64,000 nucleotides of DNA, taken from contig CAVXTL010000021.1 of assembly GCA_963764665.1 (NCBI GenBank), forward strand, positions 1-64,000. Reading direction: 5' to 3'. A model generated the notes under the pieces. That model had not been told where the DNA came from, did not search any database, and was given only the letters and a program-made list of their open reading frames with translations. The stretch is from JACVRW01 sp963764665 (GTDB lineage: Bacteria; Actinomycetota; Thermoleophilia; Solirubrobacterales; Thermoleophilaceae). Both the position numbers and the translations under genes were made by a program. Position 1 is the first letter of the stretch. Each line of letters starts with the position of its first letter. This document shows, piece by piece, positions 1-9,087 of the stretch.

Positions 1-576
1 GACGCCGAGGAGCTGGCGCGCGTCTCCCGTCTGCCGGTCCTCGCGCGCGTGCCTCGCCTCGGGCGGCGGCTGCGCCCCGGTACTCCATCGCTGAAGCGCC
101 TCCGTCTGGACGAGCGCGACGCTCTCGACGCGCTGCGCGCGCAGGTCGAGCTGAGACTCGACGACGGTGGGACGGTCCTCCTCGTCAGCGCCGCGGCCAA
201 GGACGGGCGCACCACCGCCGCCACCGGTCTGGCCCTCGCCCTCCGCGAGGCCGGTCACTCGGTGACGGTGGTCAACGCGGCCGCGGAGGACGATGCGCCC
301 GACGCGATCGCGGACGCAAGCGAGCAGGCCGACTTCGTCGTCGTGGACACCGCTCCCTTCTCGGAGAGCAGCGATGCGCTCGCGCTGACACACGTCGTGG
401 ACGCGACCATCCTCGTGGTACGCGTGGGACACACCCGGCTGAGCGCGCTGAGGCCGCTCTGCGCTCTGCTCGAGCGCAGCGGCGAGGGCCTCCTCGGGAC
501 CGTCGTCATGGGCCAGGGCGGATCGCCCCAGGTTCTGCGGCCGGCCCGGCCACCGGTAGACGTCGCCACGCGATGA
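1..576 (+). CDS. C-terminal part of a Wzc/CpsD-like polysaccharide chain-length regulator (5' cut by window edge)
   Basis: The frame is open from base 1. The residues before the internal GTG at 49 (ELARVSRLPVLARVPRL) match the stretch that precedes the P-loop in bacterial tyrosine-kinase type Wzc/CpsD proteins, so the gene starts upstream of the window. The fold is a P-loop ATPase: a Walker-A-like SAAAKDGRTT and a Walker-B-like DFVVVDTAPF followed by SDALAL. Such proteins control chain length and export of surface polysaccharide at the membrane. Oddities: the P-loop Lys is replaced by Arg (GRTT, not GKTT), and the C-terminus has no tyrosine cluster, so kinase activity is doubtful. The stop overlaps the next start (ATGA), which places the gene at the head of the visible polysaccharide operon. 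Confidence 0.75.
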   Translation, partial: DAEELARVSRLPVLARVPRLGRRLRPGTPSLKRLRLDERDALDALRAQVELRLDDGGTVLLVSAAAKDGRTTAATGLALALREAGHSVTVVNAAAEDDAPDAIADASEQADFVVVDTAPFSESSDALALTHVVDATILVVRVGHTRLSALRPLCALLERSGEGLLGTVVMGQGGSPQVLRPARPPVDVATR

Positions 577-1964
577 GCAGCTTCGCAGCGGTCCCGGTCC
601 GGGGTGGGGCCAGGTGGCCGCGCGCCGGTGTCGTGGCGGCGGGACTGGCCATGGCGGTCGCGCTGGGCGCGGTCCTGGCGGTGCGCCCGTCCGCCGTGTT
701 CGCCCTGCTGGCCCTGGCCGTCTTCCTCGCGGCGGTGCTGCTCGACCTGCCGCTTGCCGTGGGTCTCCTGGTCTTCCTCGCCTTCGTCAATCAGGTCCCG
801 TTCTTCAACCAGGTCCAGGACGCCCTCTTCGCGATGGTCGGGCTGGTCGCGATCCGGGCGTTCTTCGACGTGCGCGGCCCCGGCGTCGTGGCCCTGCGCC
901 GGCAGCGCTGGCTGTTCGTCGCACTCGGCGCCCTCGTGCTCTGGATGCTGCTGTCGCTCGCGTGGGCGGTCGCGCCCGATCGCGCGCTCACGGACATCCG
1001 CGCGTGGGTCTCGGCGGCTGCGGTCCTTCCGTTGATGGTCGCGACCCTGCACACCCCCCGCGACATCAAGGTGGTCATGGCGTGCTTCGTGGCGGGCGCC
1101 GCGCTGAGCGTCGGAGCCGGGCTGGTGGGCGTCCAGATGCTTCCTCCGAACTCGTCGTGGGACCCCGACCCGAGCCGGCTTCGGGGCCTCGAGGGCGACC
1201 CGAACATCCTCGCGGCGGTCGCCCTGGCGGCGACCTTCGTCGCCTGCGGCCTCTTCGCGACCTGGCGGTCCGTGCCCGCCCGGGCGCTCGTGGCCACGGC
1301 CATCGCCGTGCTGGCGACCGGTTTCGTGGCCGCCCAGTCGCGCGGCGGGCTGATCGCCGCGGTCATGGTGCTCCCCTTCATCCTGTTCACGATCAGGAAG
1401 CGCCGGCGGCTCCTGGCCGCGGTGATCGCCGTCGTAGCGATCCTCGGCGCGGTCGCGCTCTTCGCGGGACTGGGACGCGACTCCGACATCTCGCCGAGCA
1501 GCAGCAGCGGCCGCAACGACCTGTGGCGCGTGGCGGTCCACATGTCCGCCGACCATCCGCTGCTCGGGGTCGGCCCCGGAGGCTTCGCGGCCGAGTCGGC
1601 CCGCTACTCGCGTGACATCGGGCCGATCGACCACGTGGAGATGCTCGTGGAGAAGCCGCAGAACGCCCACAACATCTGGCTGCAGCTGCTCGTGGAAACC
1701 GGCATCGTCGGGCTGGCGCTGCTGATCGCGGTGGTCGCCGTGTCCCTGCGGGCCGGTCGTCTCGCCGTGAAGCGCTTCAGGCGGGCCGGCAGGCAGGACC
1801 TCGTGGTCCTCGCCCAGTCGGTGACGATCGCGAGCCTGGCGCTGCTGGCCGCGGGGTCGTTCATCTCCAACTATGCGAACAGGCCGCTCTGGGTGCTGCT
1901 GGCGCTGGGGCCGATCATGCTCGGCGTCGCGACACGGGACTCCGTGGCGCGGCCGCGCTGGTGA
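573..1964 (+). CDS. O-antigen ligase/polymerase-like membrane protein (Wzy/WaaL type)
   Basis: This 463-residue protein is strongly hydrophobic, with about ten to twelve predicted membrane spans. A periplasm-facing loop around residues 340-375 carries NAHNIWLQLLVETGIVGLAL, the usual His-Asn/Glu-Gly signature of the Wzy_C superfamily. Such proteins polymerise undecaprenyl-linked repeat units or ligate finished glycans outside the membrane. The start overlaps the preceding stop (ATGA) and the end overlaps the next start (GTGA), so it is translationally coupled in the polysaccharide operon. Sequence alone does not separate polymerase from ligase. A Wzx-like flippase is encoded at 7626, which favours a Wzx/Wzy-dependent pathway. 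Confidence 0.85.
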   Translation: MSSFAAVPVRGGARWPRAGVVAAGLAMAVALGAVLAVRPSAVFALLALAVFLAAVLLDLPLAVGLLVFLAFVNQVPFFNQVQDALFAMVGLVAIRAFFDVRGPGVVALRRQRWLFVALGALVLWMLLSLAWAVAPDRALTDIRAWVSAAAVLPLMVATLHTPRDIKVVMACFVAGAALSVGAGLVGVQMLPPNSSWDPDPSRLRGLEGDPNILAAVALAATFVACGLFATWRSVPARALVATAIAVLATGFVAAQSRGGLIAAVMVLPFILFTIRKRRRLLAAVIAVVAILGAVALFAGLGRDSDISPSSSSGRNDLWRVAVHMSADHPLLGVGPGGFAAESARYSRDIGPIDHVEMLVEKPQNAHNIWLQLLVETGIVGLALLIAVVAVSLRAGRLAVKRFRRAGRQDLVVLAQSVTIASLALLAAGSFISNYANRPLWVLLALGPIMLGVATRDSVARPRW

Positions 1965-3179
1965 GCGCCATGGCAGTGGAGAGCTCACGCCGCGTCCTCG
2001 TGCTCAGCCAGTTCTTCCCGCCGGAGCCGTACGCCGGCGCGAAGCGGATGGCGGCGATGGCGGGCGCCCTGGCCACCAGGCATCACGTAACGGTGGCCAC
2101 GCTCAAGCCGGGCTATCCGAGCGCGGCCGACTACGCGCACCTGCCCGTGGCCGACCTCGACCGCGAATGCCGCTACGAGATCAGGCGGCGGGGCAGGCTG
2201 GAGCCCCATCGCGCCTCGGACGCGCACCGGGCGACGGCCGAGCTGCGAATGGCCACGCGCCTGGCCGGGCGCGGCGCTCGGCGATCGCTGCGACGTCGTG
2301 CTCACATCCTCGCCGAGCATGTTCCTCGGGCCCGCGGGCCTCGCGCTGGCAAGGCTCAGGGGGGCGCGCTTCGTCTGGGACGTGCGGGACATCACCTGGG
2401 ACTACGCCGCCGAGGCGAGGACGAGCGCCGGGGTCTCGGGGTCGTCGATCGCGGCGCTCCGCAGGCTGATGTGGTCGATCGTTCCACGCGCGGACCTGGT
2501 GCTCGCGGCAACTCCCGGAATCGCCGCCACGCTGTCCGCGCAGCGGCCGGACGCGAGGGTCAGGACCGTTCCCAACGCCGTCGTGCCGGAGGATCTGCTG
2601 GCCCTGGCGCCTCCCGAACGCGGCAGGCTCGATCCGCCGCGCGTGACCTACGTGGGCCTGGTGGGGGACGCCCAGCGCCTGGCCGTGCTCCTCGCGGTCG
2701 CCGAGCGGATGCCGCAGGTGGCGTTCTCGGTGGTCGGCCGGGGGCCCGAGCGGGCCCAGCTCGAGGCCAGGGCGAGCGAGCGCGGTCTGCGGAACGTCGA
2801 GTTCGCCGCCCACGTGAACCCCTCGGGCCTGCTCGAGCACTACCGCGCCGCCGACATCCTGTTCGCGCAGGTGCGGAGCACCCCGACGCTCGACCAGACC
2901 GCGATGCCGTCGAAGCTCATGGAGTACATGGCGTCGGGAAGGCCGGTCATCTATGCCGGCAACGGCCACGCGGCCGCCGAGATCGAGCGCATCGGCTCCG
3001 GCCTCGCGGTCCCCCCGGAGGAGCCACAGGCCATCGAGACGGCGATCCAGGCGCTGCTCGGCGACCCGCGGCGCGCGGTCGCGCTCGGCGCGGCCGGCAG
3101 GGCCTACGCGCGCTCCCGGCGCGAGGAGCGCGTCCTCAGCACCGCGCTGCTCGCGGCGATCGAGGAGCTGGACTCGTGA
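1961..3179 (+). pseudogene. GT4 glycosyltransferase, interrupted by a +1 frameshift near 2270
   Basis: The GTG at 1961 (or ATG at 1970) opens a typical GT4 N-terminus, VLVLSQFFPPEPYAGAKRM. That frame holds to about MATRLAG, after which the family sequence continues one base later as ALGDRCDVVLTSSPSMF and runs to the stop at 3179. The C-terminal donor-binding domain is normal (VPNAVVPEDLL, VVGRGPERAQL, MPSKLMEYMASGRPVI). Removing one base at about 2267-2272 (gccgggcgcggcg) restores one protein of about 405 residues. The change is a single extra base in a GC-rich run, so it may be an assembly error rather than true inactivation. Both ends overlap neighbouring genes by 4 bp. Confidence 0.85.
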
Positions 3180-4294
3180 CCGAGCCTGCTCACGTCCTCC
3201 ACGTCTGCGACTTCGCGGCCCCGTACGGGGGCTCGTTCATCCGGCAGCTCGAGCTCCTCGACGCTGAGCTGCGCCGCCGCGGGCGCGGGCGGTCGGCCTA
3301 CGGGTTCCCGGAGGACGTGCGCGGAGCGGGCTGGTGCGAACGGCTGCGCGCGGGCGGCTCGACGGTGCACTTCCTCCCCCGGACCTCGCCGCGCGCGCCC
3401 GGACGCGCGAGCCGGGCCGTGGCGAGAGCTGTGGCCGAGACGGACTGCGGCATCGTGCACTCGCACTTCGGCACCTACGACCTTCCGGTGGTGATGGCGG
3501 CCCGGCGCCGGCCGGTGGTGTGGCATTACCGGACGGAGCTCGAGGAGCCGGTCGGCGAGCGCGGCCCGGCCAGGAGGCTCAAGGACTTCACGAAGTTCGG
3601 CGTGGCCGGTCGCCGCGTCGACAGGTTCGTGGCCGTGACGCAGGCGCTCGCGCGCGAGGCGGCCGCGCGGGGAGCGGGAGACCGCGCATGCGCGGTCGTA
3701 GCGGGCTGCGACACGGAGCGGTTCCGGCCGGATGCGCAGGCACGGCTGCGCGTACGCGAGGCGCTCGGCATCCCCGAGTCGAGTGTGGTGGTCCTCCACC
3801 TGGGCTGGCACTGGCGGCGCAAGGGAGGGGATCTCCTCGCCGCGGCCGCGCGCCGGCTGCTCGAGCGCGGCCACGAGGACCTCGTGTTCCTGTCGCTCGG
3901 GGCCCCCTTGGCGGAGGTGGTGCCGCCGGTGAGAAGCCTTGCGTTCACCGAGCGGGTGGAGGAGATCCATCAGGCGGCCGACGTCTTCGTGTCCGCGAGC
4001 CGCTCCGAGGGCTTCGGGAACGGCCTGGTGGAAGGACTTGCGAGCGGGTGCGTCGCGGTCGGCACGCTGGTGGAGGGCCAGCGGGAGATCTTCGAGGGAC
4101 TGGCGGGCTGTCGCTCGGTGCCCGTCGAGGACCCCGTGGCGATCGCCGACGCTGTCGACTCCCTCCTCAGCCAGCGCGAGCGCTGGCCCGAGCTGGGCGA
4201 GAGCAATCGCGCGCACATCGTCCGGAACTACGAGCTGCGCGACTGGGCGCGCCGCATGGCCGACCTGTACGACGAGCTGCAGGCCCCACGATGA
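3176..4294 (+). CDS. GT4-family glycosyltransferase
   Basis: A GTG start at 3176 overlaps the previous stop (GTGA) and gives 372 residues beginning VTEPAHVLHVCDFAAPYGG. It has two Rossmann domains: the N-terminal acceptor domain has the GGSFIRQLELL loop and the C-terminal domain has the EX7E-type SEGFGNGLVEGLASG motif around residues 275-290. Members transfer a sugar from a nucleotide donor to a lipid-linked glycan at the cytoplasmic face. The gene ends in an ATGA overlap with the next glycosyltransferase. Donor and acceptor cannot be assigned. Confidence 0.88.
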   Translation: MTEPAHVLHVCDFAAPYGGSFIRQLELLDAELRRRGRGRSAYGFPEDVRGAGWCERLRAGGSTVHFLPRTSPRAPGRASRAVARAVAETDCGIVHSHFGTYDLPVVMAARRRPVVWHYRTELEEPVGERGPARRLKDFTKFGVAGRRVDRFVAVTQALAREAAARGAGDRACAVVAGCDTERFRPDAQARLRVREALGIPESSVVVLHLGWHWRRKGGDLLAAAARRLLERGHEDLVFLSLGAPLAEVVPPVRSLAFTERVEEIHQAADVFVSASRSEGFGNGLVEGLASGCVAVGTLVEGQREIFEGLAGCRSVPVEDPVAIADAVDSLLSQRERWPELGESNRAHIVRNYELRDWARRMADLYDELQAPR

Positions 4295-6489
4295 CGCGCC
4301 CGGCTCGGGTCCTCACGATGATCGACAGCCTCCTCGCCGGAGGTGCCGAGCGCGTGGCGGTCGAGATCGCCTGCGGGCTCGACCGCAACCGCTTCACGCC
4401 GCATGTGCTCGTGACCCGTCACGGTGGGCCACTGGAGAGCACGCTCCGCGCGGCCGGCGTGGAGGTCACCGTGCTGGGCAGGACCGGGCGCGCATCCCCC
4501 GCCGCGCTCGCCCGTAGCTGGAAGCTCGCTCGGGAAACGGACCTGATCCACGCCCACAAGTTCCCGAGCTCCGCGTGGGCCGCTCTTCTCGCTCGCACCG
4601 CCCGCGTGCCGCTCGTGACGCACGACCACAACTGGAGCTCCGGCCACTCCCGGGGCCGGGCGATCGTCAACCGCACCTGGATCGCTCCCTCGGCGCACCG
4701 GATGCTGTGCGTGTCCGGGTCGGTGGCGCGAGCGCTCGCGGGCGAAGGCGTTCCTCCCCGCAAGATCGAGGTGGCCGAGAACGGCGTGGATCTCGAGACG
4801 CACGTCCCACGTGCGGAAGCGCGCCGGCGCCTCGGACTGAATGGCTCCGAGCTGGTGGTCGGGTCCGTGGCCGCCCTGCGCCCGGAGAAGGCGCACGAAG
4901 TGCTCCTCGAGGCGGTGGCGCTCCTGCGCGCCGGCGGCCGCCCGGTGCGGCTCTGTCTCGTGGGCTCCGGGCCGCGCGAGGCGGAGCTGCGAAGCCTCGC
5001 TTCCCGGCTCGGCATCGAGCCCGGGGTCGTGTGGGCGGGCCAGCGCCCCGATGCGCCGCGCCTCGTGACCGCGTTCGACGTCGCCGTGATCAGCTCGCGC
5101 TGGGAGGGCCTGCCGCTCGCCGCGCTCGAGGCGATGGCAGCCGAGGTGCCTCTGGTGGCCACGGCGGTCGGCGGCCTGCCAGAGCTCCTCTCGGGCGGCG
5201 CAGGCTTCCTCGTGGACTCCCCCGACCCGGGCCTGCTCGCCCGGTCGATCGCGGCGGCGCTCGACGATCCCGGCGAGGCGCGGGCGCGAGCGCGAAGCGG
5301 GCGGCTGCGCGTGGAGGAGCGACACGGGCTCGACCAGGCGATCCGCCGGGTGGAGGCGGCGTACGACGGCGCGCTTCGGGAGAACGTCGAGGCGCACGAA
5401 CGGGGGTCCCGGGTGATGCGCATCGTGTTCGCCGCCTATCACGGCTCGGTCCACACTCGCCGGTGGGCTGATTTCTTCGCGCAGCGTGGCGACGAGGTTC
5501 ACGTGGTCACCTGCGGCGACCGCGCGGACGAGCCCGGGGCCGCTTACGCGGTCCACGACGTCGGCCTGCCGCGACCGGGCAAGCCCGGCTACCTGGCGAA
5601 GATCGCGCCGGTCCGCCGGCTCATCAAGAGCCTGCGTCCCGACGTGGTCCACGCGCACTACGCGACCAGCTACGGACTGCTCGGCCTGGCGTCCGGCGTG
5701 CATCCCCTCGTGGTGAGCGCGCACGGCGACGACGTCCTGATCTCCCCCTCGAACCCGGTGATGCGCGCCCTCGTCAAGCGCGTGCTGCGCTCGGCCGACG
5801 TGATCACGGTGCCCGGCGAGCACGTGCGCGTGGCGGTCGAGGGTCTCCTCGACGGGTCGACCCGCGAGGTCCACAGCTTCCAGTACGGCGTCGAGACGGC
5901 CAGGCTGGCCGCGCTGGGGCGCGAGCTCCGCGACGCACCGGAGTCGCGTGCCACGACGAGGATCGCGAGCGTCCGGCCCCTGCTCGGCCTCTACCGGATC
6001 GACCTCCTGCTCCAGGGACTTGCCGAGCTGCGGCGGCGCGGGTTCGACCACGTGTGCGACGTGGTCGGCGAGGGCCCCGAGCGGGCACGGCTCGAGCGGT
6101 TGCGAGACCAGCTGGGCCTCACCGGCCGCGTGCACTTCCACGGCCAGCTTCCGGGCCACGCCGTCGAGCGGACACTGGGGCGCGCCCACGTCTACGTGAG
6201 CCTCGCGGAGAGCGACGGCACCTCGCTGGGTCTGCTCGAGGCGCTCTCGCTCGGCGCGGTCCCGGTGCTGAGCGACATTCCGGCCAACCGCGCCTGGGTG
6301 CGCCACGGGGAGACCGGGCTGCTGACCCGCTCGGACCCGGACTCCGTGGCGGACGCGATCCAGCGGGCGCGGGAGCTGTGCTCCGGCGATGCCCCGGCGC
6401 GCAACCTGCGGCTGGTGTCGGAGCGAGGGGACCGCGAGGCCAACCTGTCCGCCTGGGCCTGCTCGCTCGAGCGGCTCGTGGGCGCGTAG
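4291..6489 (+). CDS. Two GT4 glycosyltransferase modules joined in one reading frame
   Basis: The ATG at 4291 opens a 732-residue frame made of two complete GT4 enzymes. Module 1 (about residues 1-365) starts TRPARVLTMIDSLLAGGAERV and has SRWEGLPLAALEAMA. Module 2 (from about residue 376) starts MRIVFAAYHGSVHTRRWADFF and has AESDGTSLGLLEALSLG. Each is near normal family length and there is no obvious linker. The junction contains GTGATG, so a TGA at 5414 overlaps the ATG at 5416 in another frame. One extra base in the tail of module 1 would convert a normal TGATG stop/start overlap into this fusion. A genuine bifunctional enzyme and a frameshift artefact are both possible. The first start overlaps the upstream stop. 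Confidence 0.8.
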   Translation: MTRPARVLTMIDSLLAGGAERVAVEIACGLDRNRFTPHVLVTRHGGPLESTLRAAGVEVTVLGRTGRASPAALARSWKLARETDLIHAHKFPSSAWAALLARTARVPLVTHDHNWSSGHSRGRAIVNRTWIAPSAHRMLCVSGSVARALAGEGVPPRKIEVAENGVDLETHVPRAEARRRLGLNGSELVVGSVAALRPEKAHEVLLEAVALLRAGGRPVRLCLVGSGPREAELRSLASRLGIEPGVVWAGQRPDAPRLVTAFDVAVISSRWEGLPLAALEAMAAEVPLVATAVGGLPELLSGGAGFLVDSPDPGLLARSIAAALDDPGEARARARSGRLRVEERHGLDQAIRRVEAAYDGALRENVEAHERGSRVMRIVFAAYHGSVHTRRWADFFAQRGDEVHVVTCGDRADEPGAAYAVHDVGLPRPGKPGYLAKIAPVRRLIKSLRPDVVHAHYATSYGLLGLASGVHPLVVSAHGDDVLISPSNPVMRALVKRVLRSADVITVPGEHVRVAVEGLLDGSTREVHSFQYGVETARLAALGRELRDAPESRATTRIASVRPLLGLYRIDLLLQGLAELRRRGFDHVCDVVGEGPERARLERLRDQLGLTGRVHFHGQLPGHAVERTLGRAHVYVSLAESDGTSLGLLEALSLGAVPVLSDIPANRAWVRHGETGLLTRSDPDSVADAIQRARELCSGDAPARNLRLVSERGDREANLSAWACSLERLVGA

Positions 6490-6492
6490 ATC

Positions 6493-7629
6493 ATGCTGCC
6501 CGCGCTCGCATTCGCACTGTTGCTGCTCTGCCTCTGGGTGTGGTTCCAGGTGCGCACGCCGCGGCGTGTCCGCTGGCACGAGGTCGAGCACCAGGGCATG
6601 GCCGCGCAGGTGGCGCCCGGGCTGGTGCTGCAGCACGATGACGGCAGCTCCGTGTGGGCGTCGCTCGGCTACTCGATCTATCGGAGCGTCTGCGGCGGCG
6701 ACTTTCGACGCGTCGCGCGCATCCGGCCGCCCTTCGGGGAGGCGTGGGGCGGATACCTGCGCAGCCTGCGCCACCGCTTCGGCTATCAGGAGCTGATCGA
6801 GCTATGGCCGCTCGACGACGAGCGGCTGCTCGTGTTCGCCGGTGGATGGGTGCATCTGATGGAGCTGCCGGGCGGGCGCCAGCGGCGCACGCACCGGCTG
6901 CGCTGGTACGGCCGCGGGAAGGGCCGGGGGCTGATGACGTTCGGCCTGGCCGGAGCCGCCGACGGCAGCGTGTACTTCGCCGAGTACGTGACCGAGCCCG
7001 GTGACCGCTCCACCGGCATCTGGCGCAGCCGCGACTCGGGTGAGCGCTGGGAGCTCGCGTTCGAATTCGAGCCCGGGCAGGTGCGCCACATCCACACCGT
7101 GCACGCGGACGGCGACGGCTCCCTGTGGATCGGCACCGGCGACCGCGACGAGCAGTGCTTCGTCGGTCGCTCCGGCGACGGCGGAAGCAGCTTCGAGTGG
7201 ATCGGGCAGGGCTCGCAGGTCAATCGCGCGTGCGTGTTCGTCGGCTTCGACGACGTGGTGCTGTGGCCCACCGACGCCGACTTCGAGCAGAACCACGTGG
7301 TGCGCTGGCAGCGCTGGACCGGCGAGGTGAGTGTGGACTCCGAGCTGCCCGACGTCACCTACTACGCCACGAGAGCCGATGGCGAGCGCGCGCTGCTGGG
7401 CCTTGCGCAGGGGGTGGCGCAGGCATGGGTCGCGTACAAGGACGGGAGCGCCGAGGCGTGGCTCGACTGGCCGGTGAGCGCCGTGCCACCCCGGCGGGGC
7501 CCGTCGCCGGGAGTGCGACTCGCGCGCGGCGACAGCCAAACCGGGGAGCACCTCCACCTGAACCCCCTTCGGACGACCGCGCACGAGGCGGCGATCTTCC
7601 GGTTCGCACGAACGGACCTGCCCGGATGA
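6493..7629 (+). CDS. Membrane-anchored BNR/sialidase-like beta-propeller protein, function unknown
   Basis: This protein of 378 residues has one N-terminal membrane anchor (residues 3-18, LPALAFALLLLCLWVW) and then a propeller-like body. BNR/Asp-box-like turns are visible: IWRSRDSGERWELAF, VGRSGDGGSSFEWIG and the strand DGSLWIGTGDRDEQC. Similar proteins appear in actinobacterial and cyanobacterial polysaccharide clusters without an assigned role. No sialidase catalytic Arg triad or FRIP motif is apparent, so hydrolase activity should not be assumed. It lies 3 bp after the GT fusion and overlaps the flippase start (ATGA), so it is probably made with the polysaccharide machinery. Inference: a glycan-binding or tailoring factor at the outer face of the membrane. 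Confidence 0.6.
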   Translation: MLPALAFALLLLCLWVWFQVRTPRRVRWHEVEHQGMAAQVAPGLVLQHDDGSSVWASLGYSIYRSVCGGDFRRVARIRPPFGEAWGGYLRSLRHRFGYQELIELWPLDDERLLVFAGGWVHLMELPGGRQRRTHRLRWYGRGKGRGLMTFGLAGAADGSVYFAEYVTEPGDRSTGIWRSRDSGERWELAFEFEPGQVRHIHTVHADGDGSLWIGTGDRDEQCFVGRSGDGGSSFEWIGQGSQVNRACVFVGFDDVVLWPTDADFEQNHVVRWQRWTGEVSVDSELPDVTYYATRADGERALLGLAQGVAQAWVAYKDGSAEAWLDWPVSAVPPRRGPSPGVRLARGDSQTGEHLHLNPLRTTAHEAAIFRFARTDLPG

Positions 7630-9084
7630 GCGCGGTCGTCGAGCAGCGCTCGGTCGTGCGCGACGCGGGGCACAACCTCGTTGCGCGCATCTTCGCGATG
7701 GCCTGCTCGAGCGTCACCGCCCTCGTCGTCGCAAGCTCGCTCGCGCGCGCCGAGTACGGCGCCTACGCCATCGCGGCGGGCATCGGCGCCGTGCTCGTGA
7801 TGGGCCTCGACCTCGGGCTCACCTCGTCGATCGCCCGCTACATAGCGCAGGGGCGCGCGAGCACGCGACTGGTCGTGGCCGTCGCACTGGTGCGCCTGGC
7901 GATCATCGCGATCGCTGCCCTGCTCATCCTCGGCGGGCCCTCTGGCGACAGCGCCGTGGGCGACCTGATGCCGGCGCTCGCGCTGCTCGTGGTCGCTCAG
8001 AGCCTCATCGCCTTTCACTTCGGCGCGCTGCCCTCGCTGCGCCGCATCCGGCTGCTGCTGCTCGTCACCGTCCTGCAGCCGGCTGTCGAGCTGACGCTGG
8101 TGCTGCTCGTGCGCGCCCGCGACGGGGGAGCGGAGGAGATGCTGCTGGCGACCGCCGTGGCGGCGCTCGGAGTGTCGCTGCTCGCGTGGTTGCTGCTGCT
8201 CGCACCGGGACGTGCCGCGGCGCGGGAAGTGCCGGCTGCGCCACCGACCGAGAGGGCGACGCTGCGGATGGTGCGCGACTACGGGCTGCGGATCTTCGTC
8301 GTCTCGCTGCTGATTGCGCTCATCGGTCAGATCGACCAGTTCGTGATCGGCCTGTTCCACCCGCTCGCCGAGGTGGCGCCATACGCGCTGGCGATCAAGA
8401 TCCAGGCGCTCGTCACAGCCCCGGCCATCACCGTCGCCGCGATCGTGGCCCCCCGTATCGCCGCAGCCGGCGCCGACGCCTTCCGCCTCTACTGCCAGTG
8501 GCTCGCGTTCCTCGCTCACGATCGCGCTCGGCGCCGTGGCGGTCCTGTCGGTGCTGTCGGTCGAGCTGTTCGGGGCGATCGGCGCGCAGTACCGCGGGGA
8601 GTCGGAGCTGCTCGTCGCGATGGGTCCGCTCCTGGTGCTGTCGGCGCTCGCGCCACTGCCGTCGATCGCGCTCAACCAGATCGGGCACGCGGGCGAGCGG
8701 TTGCGGGTGGCCGCGATCACGCTCGCGATCAACCTCGTGCTCGACTTGGCACTCGTGCCGTCACTCGGCGCTTGGGGCGCGGTCGTGGGCACGACCGTGG
8801 CGTTCACCTTCTACTTCGTTCGCCACCACCGCCTGCTGGACCGCGCGTTGCGCGAAGGGGTCGAGCAGCCCGGACTCCACGTCCGGGAGGTCGTCGTCCG
8901 CGCGATCCTCGTCGCGACCGGCGCTGCCCTGCTTGCAGCGGCGATCCGGGGGACCCTCGACGCTGCAGGCGCCCCGAGCGACATCGTTGTGCTGCTCGCG
9001 GCAGGCGGCCCCCCCGTGCTGCTCGTGGCGTGGTGGGCGAGCCGCATCGTGCTTGCGCGAGCCGGCCGGCGGCCTAGTGAGTAG
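7626..9084 (+). pseudogene. Polysaccharide flippase (Wzx-like, MATE/MOP superfamily), frameshifted near 8510
   Basis: The ATG at 7626 overlaps the upstream stop. The frame encodes about ten membrane helices, including LVARIFAMACSSVTALVVAS, GLDLGLTSSIARYIAQGR and IGQIDQFVIGLFHPLAEVAP, typical of oligosaccharide flippases that move undecaprenyl-PP-linked units outward. After YCQWLAF the family sequence continues one base later as SLTIALGAVAVLSVLSVELFG and ends at 9084. Deleting one base in ttcctc at about 8509-8511 restores a protein of about 485 residues. As in the GT at 1961, the error is a single insertion. It is the last recognisable gene of the polysaccharide operon. Confidence 0.85.
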
Positions 9085-9087
9085 GCC

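Noticed and set aside
255..1988. Minus-strand ORF of 577 codons
   Set aside because: Shadow of the Wzc-like and Wzy-like genes; Arg/Gln/His-rich composition and no domain.
1961..4294. Single 777-codon glycosyltransferase
   Set aside because: The open frame joins the N-terminal third of one GT to the next GT through a stretch of out-of-frame sequence; real genes are 1961-3179 (frameshifted) and 3176-4294.
4228..6774. Minus-strand ORF of 848 codons
   Set aside because: Antisense to the glycosyltransferase fusion; low-complexity His/Arg composition typical of GC-rich opposite frames.
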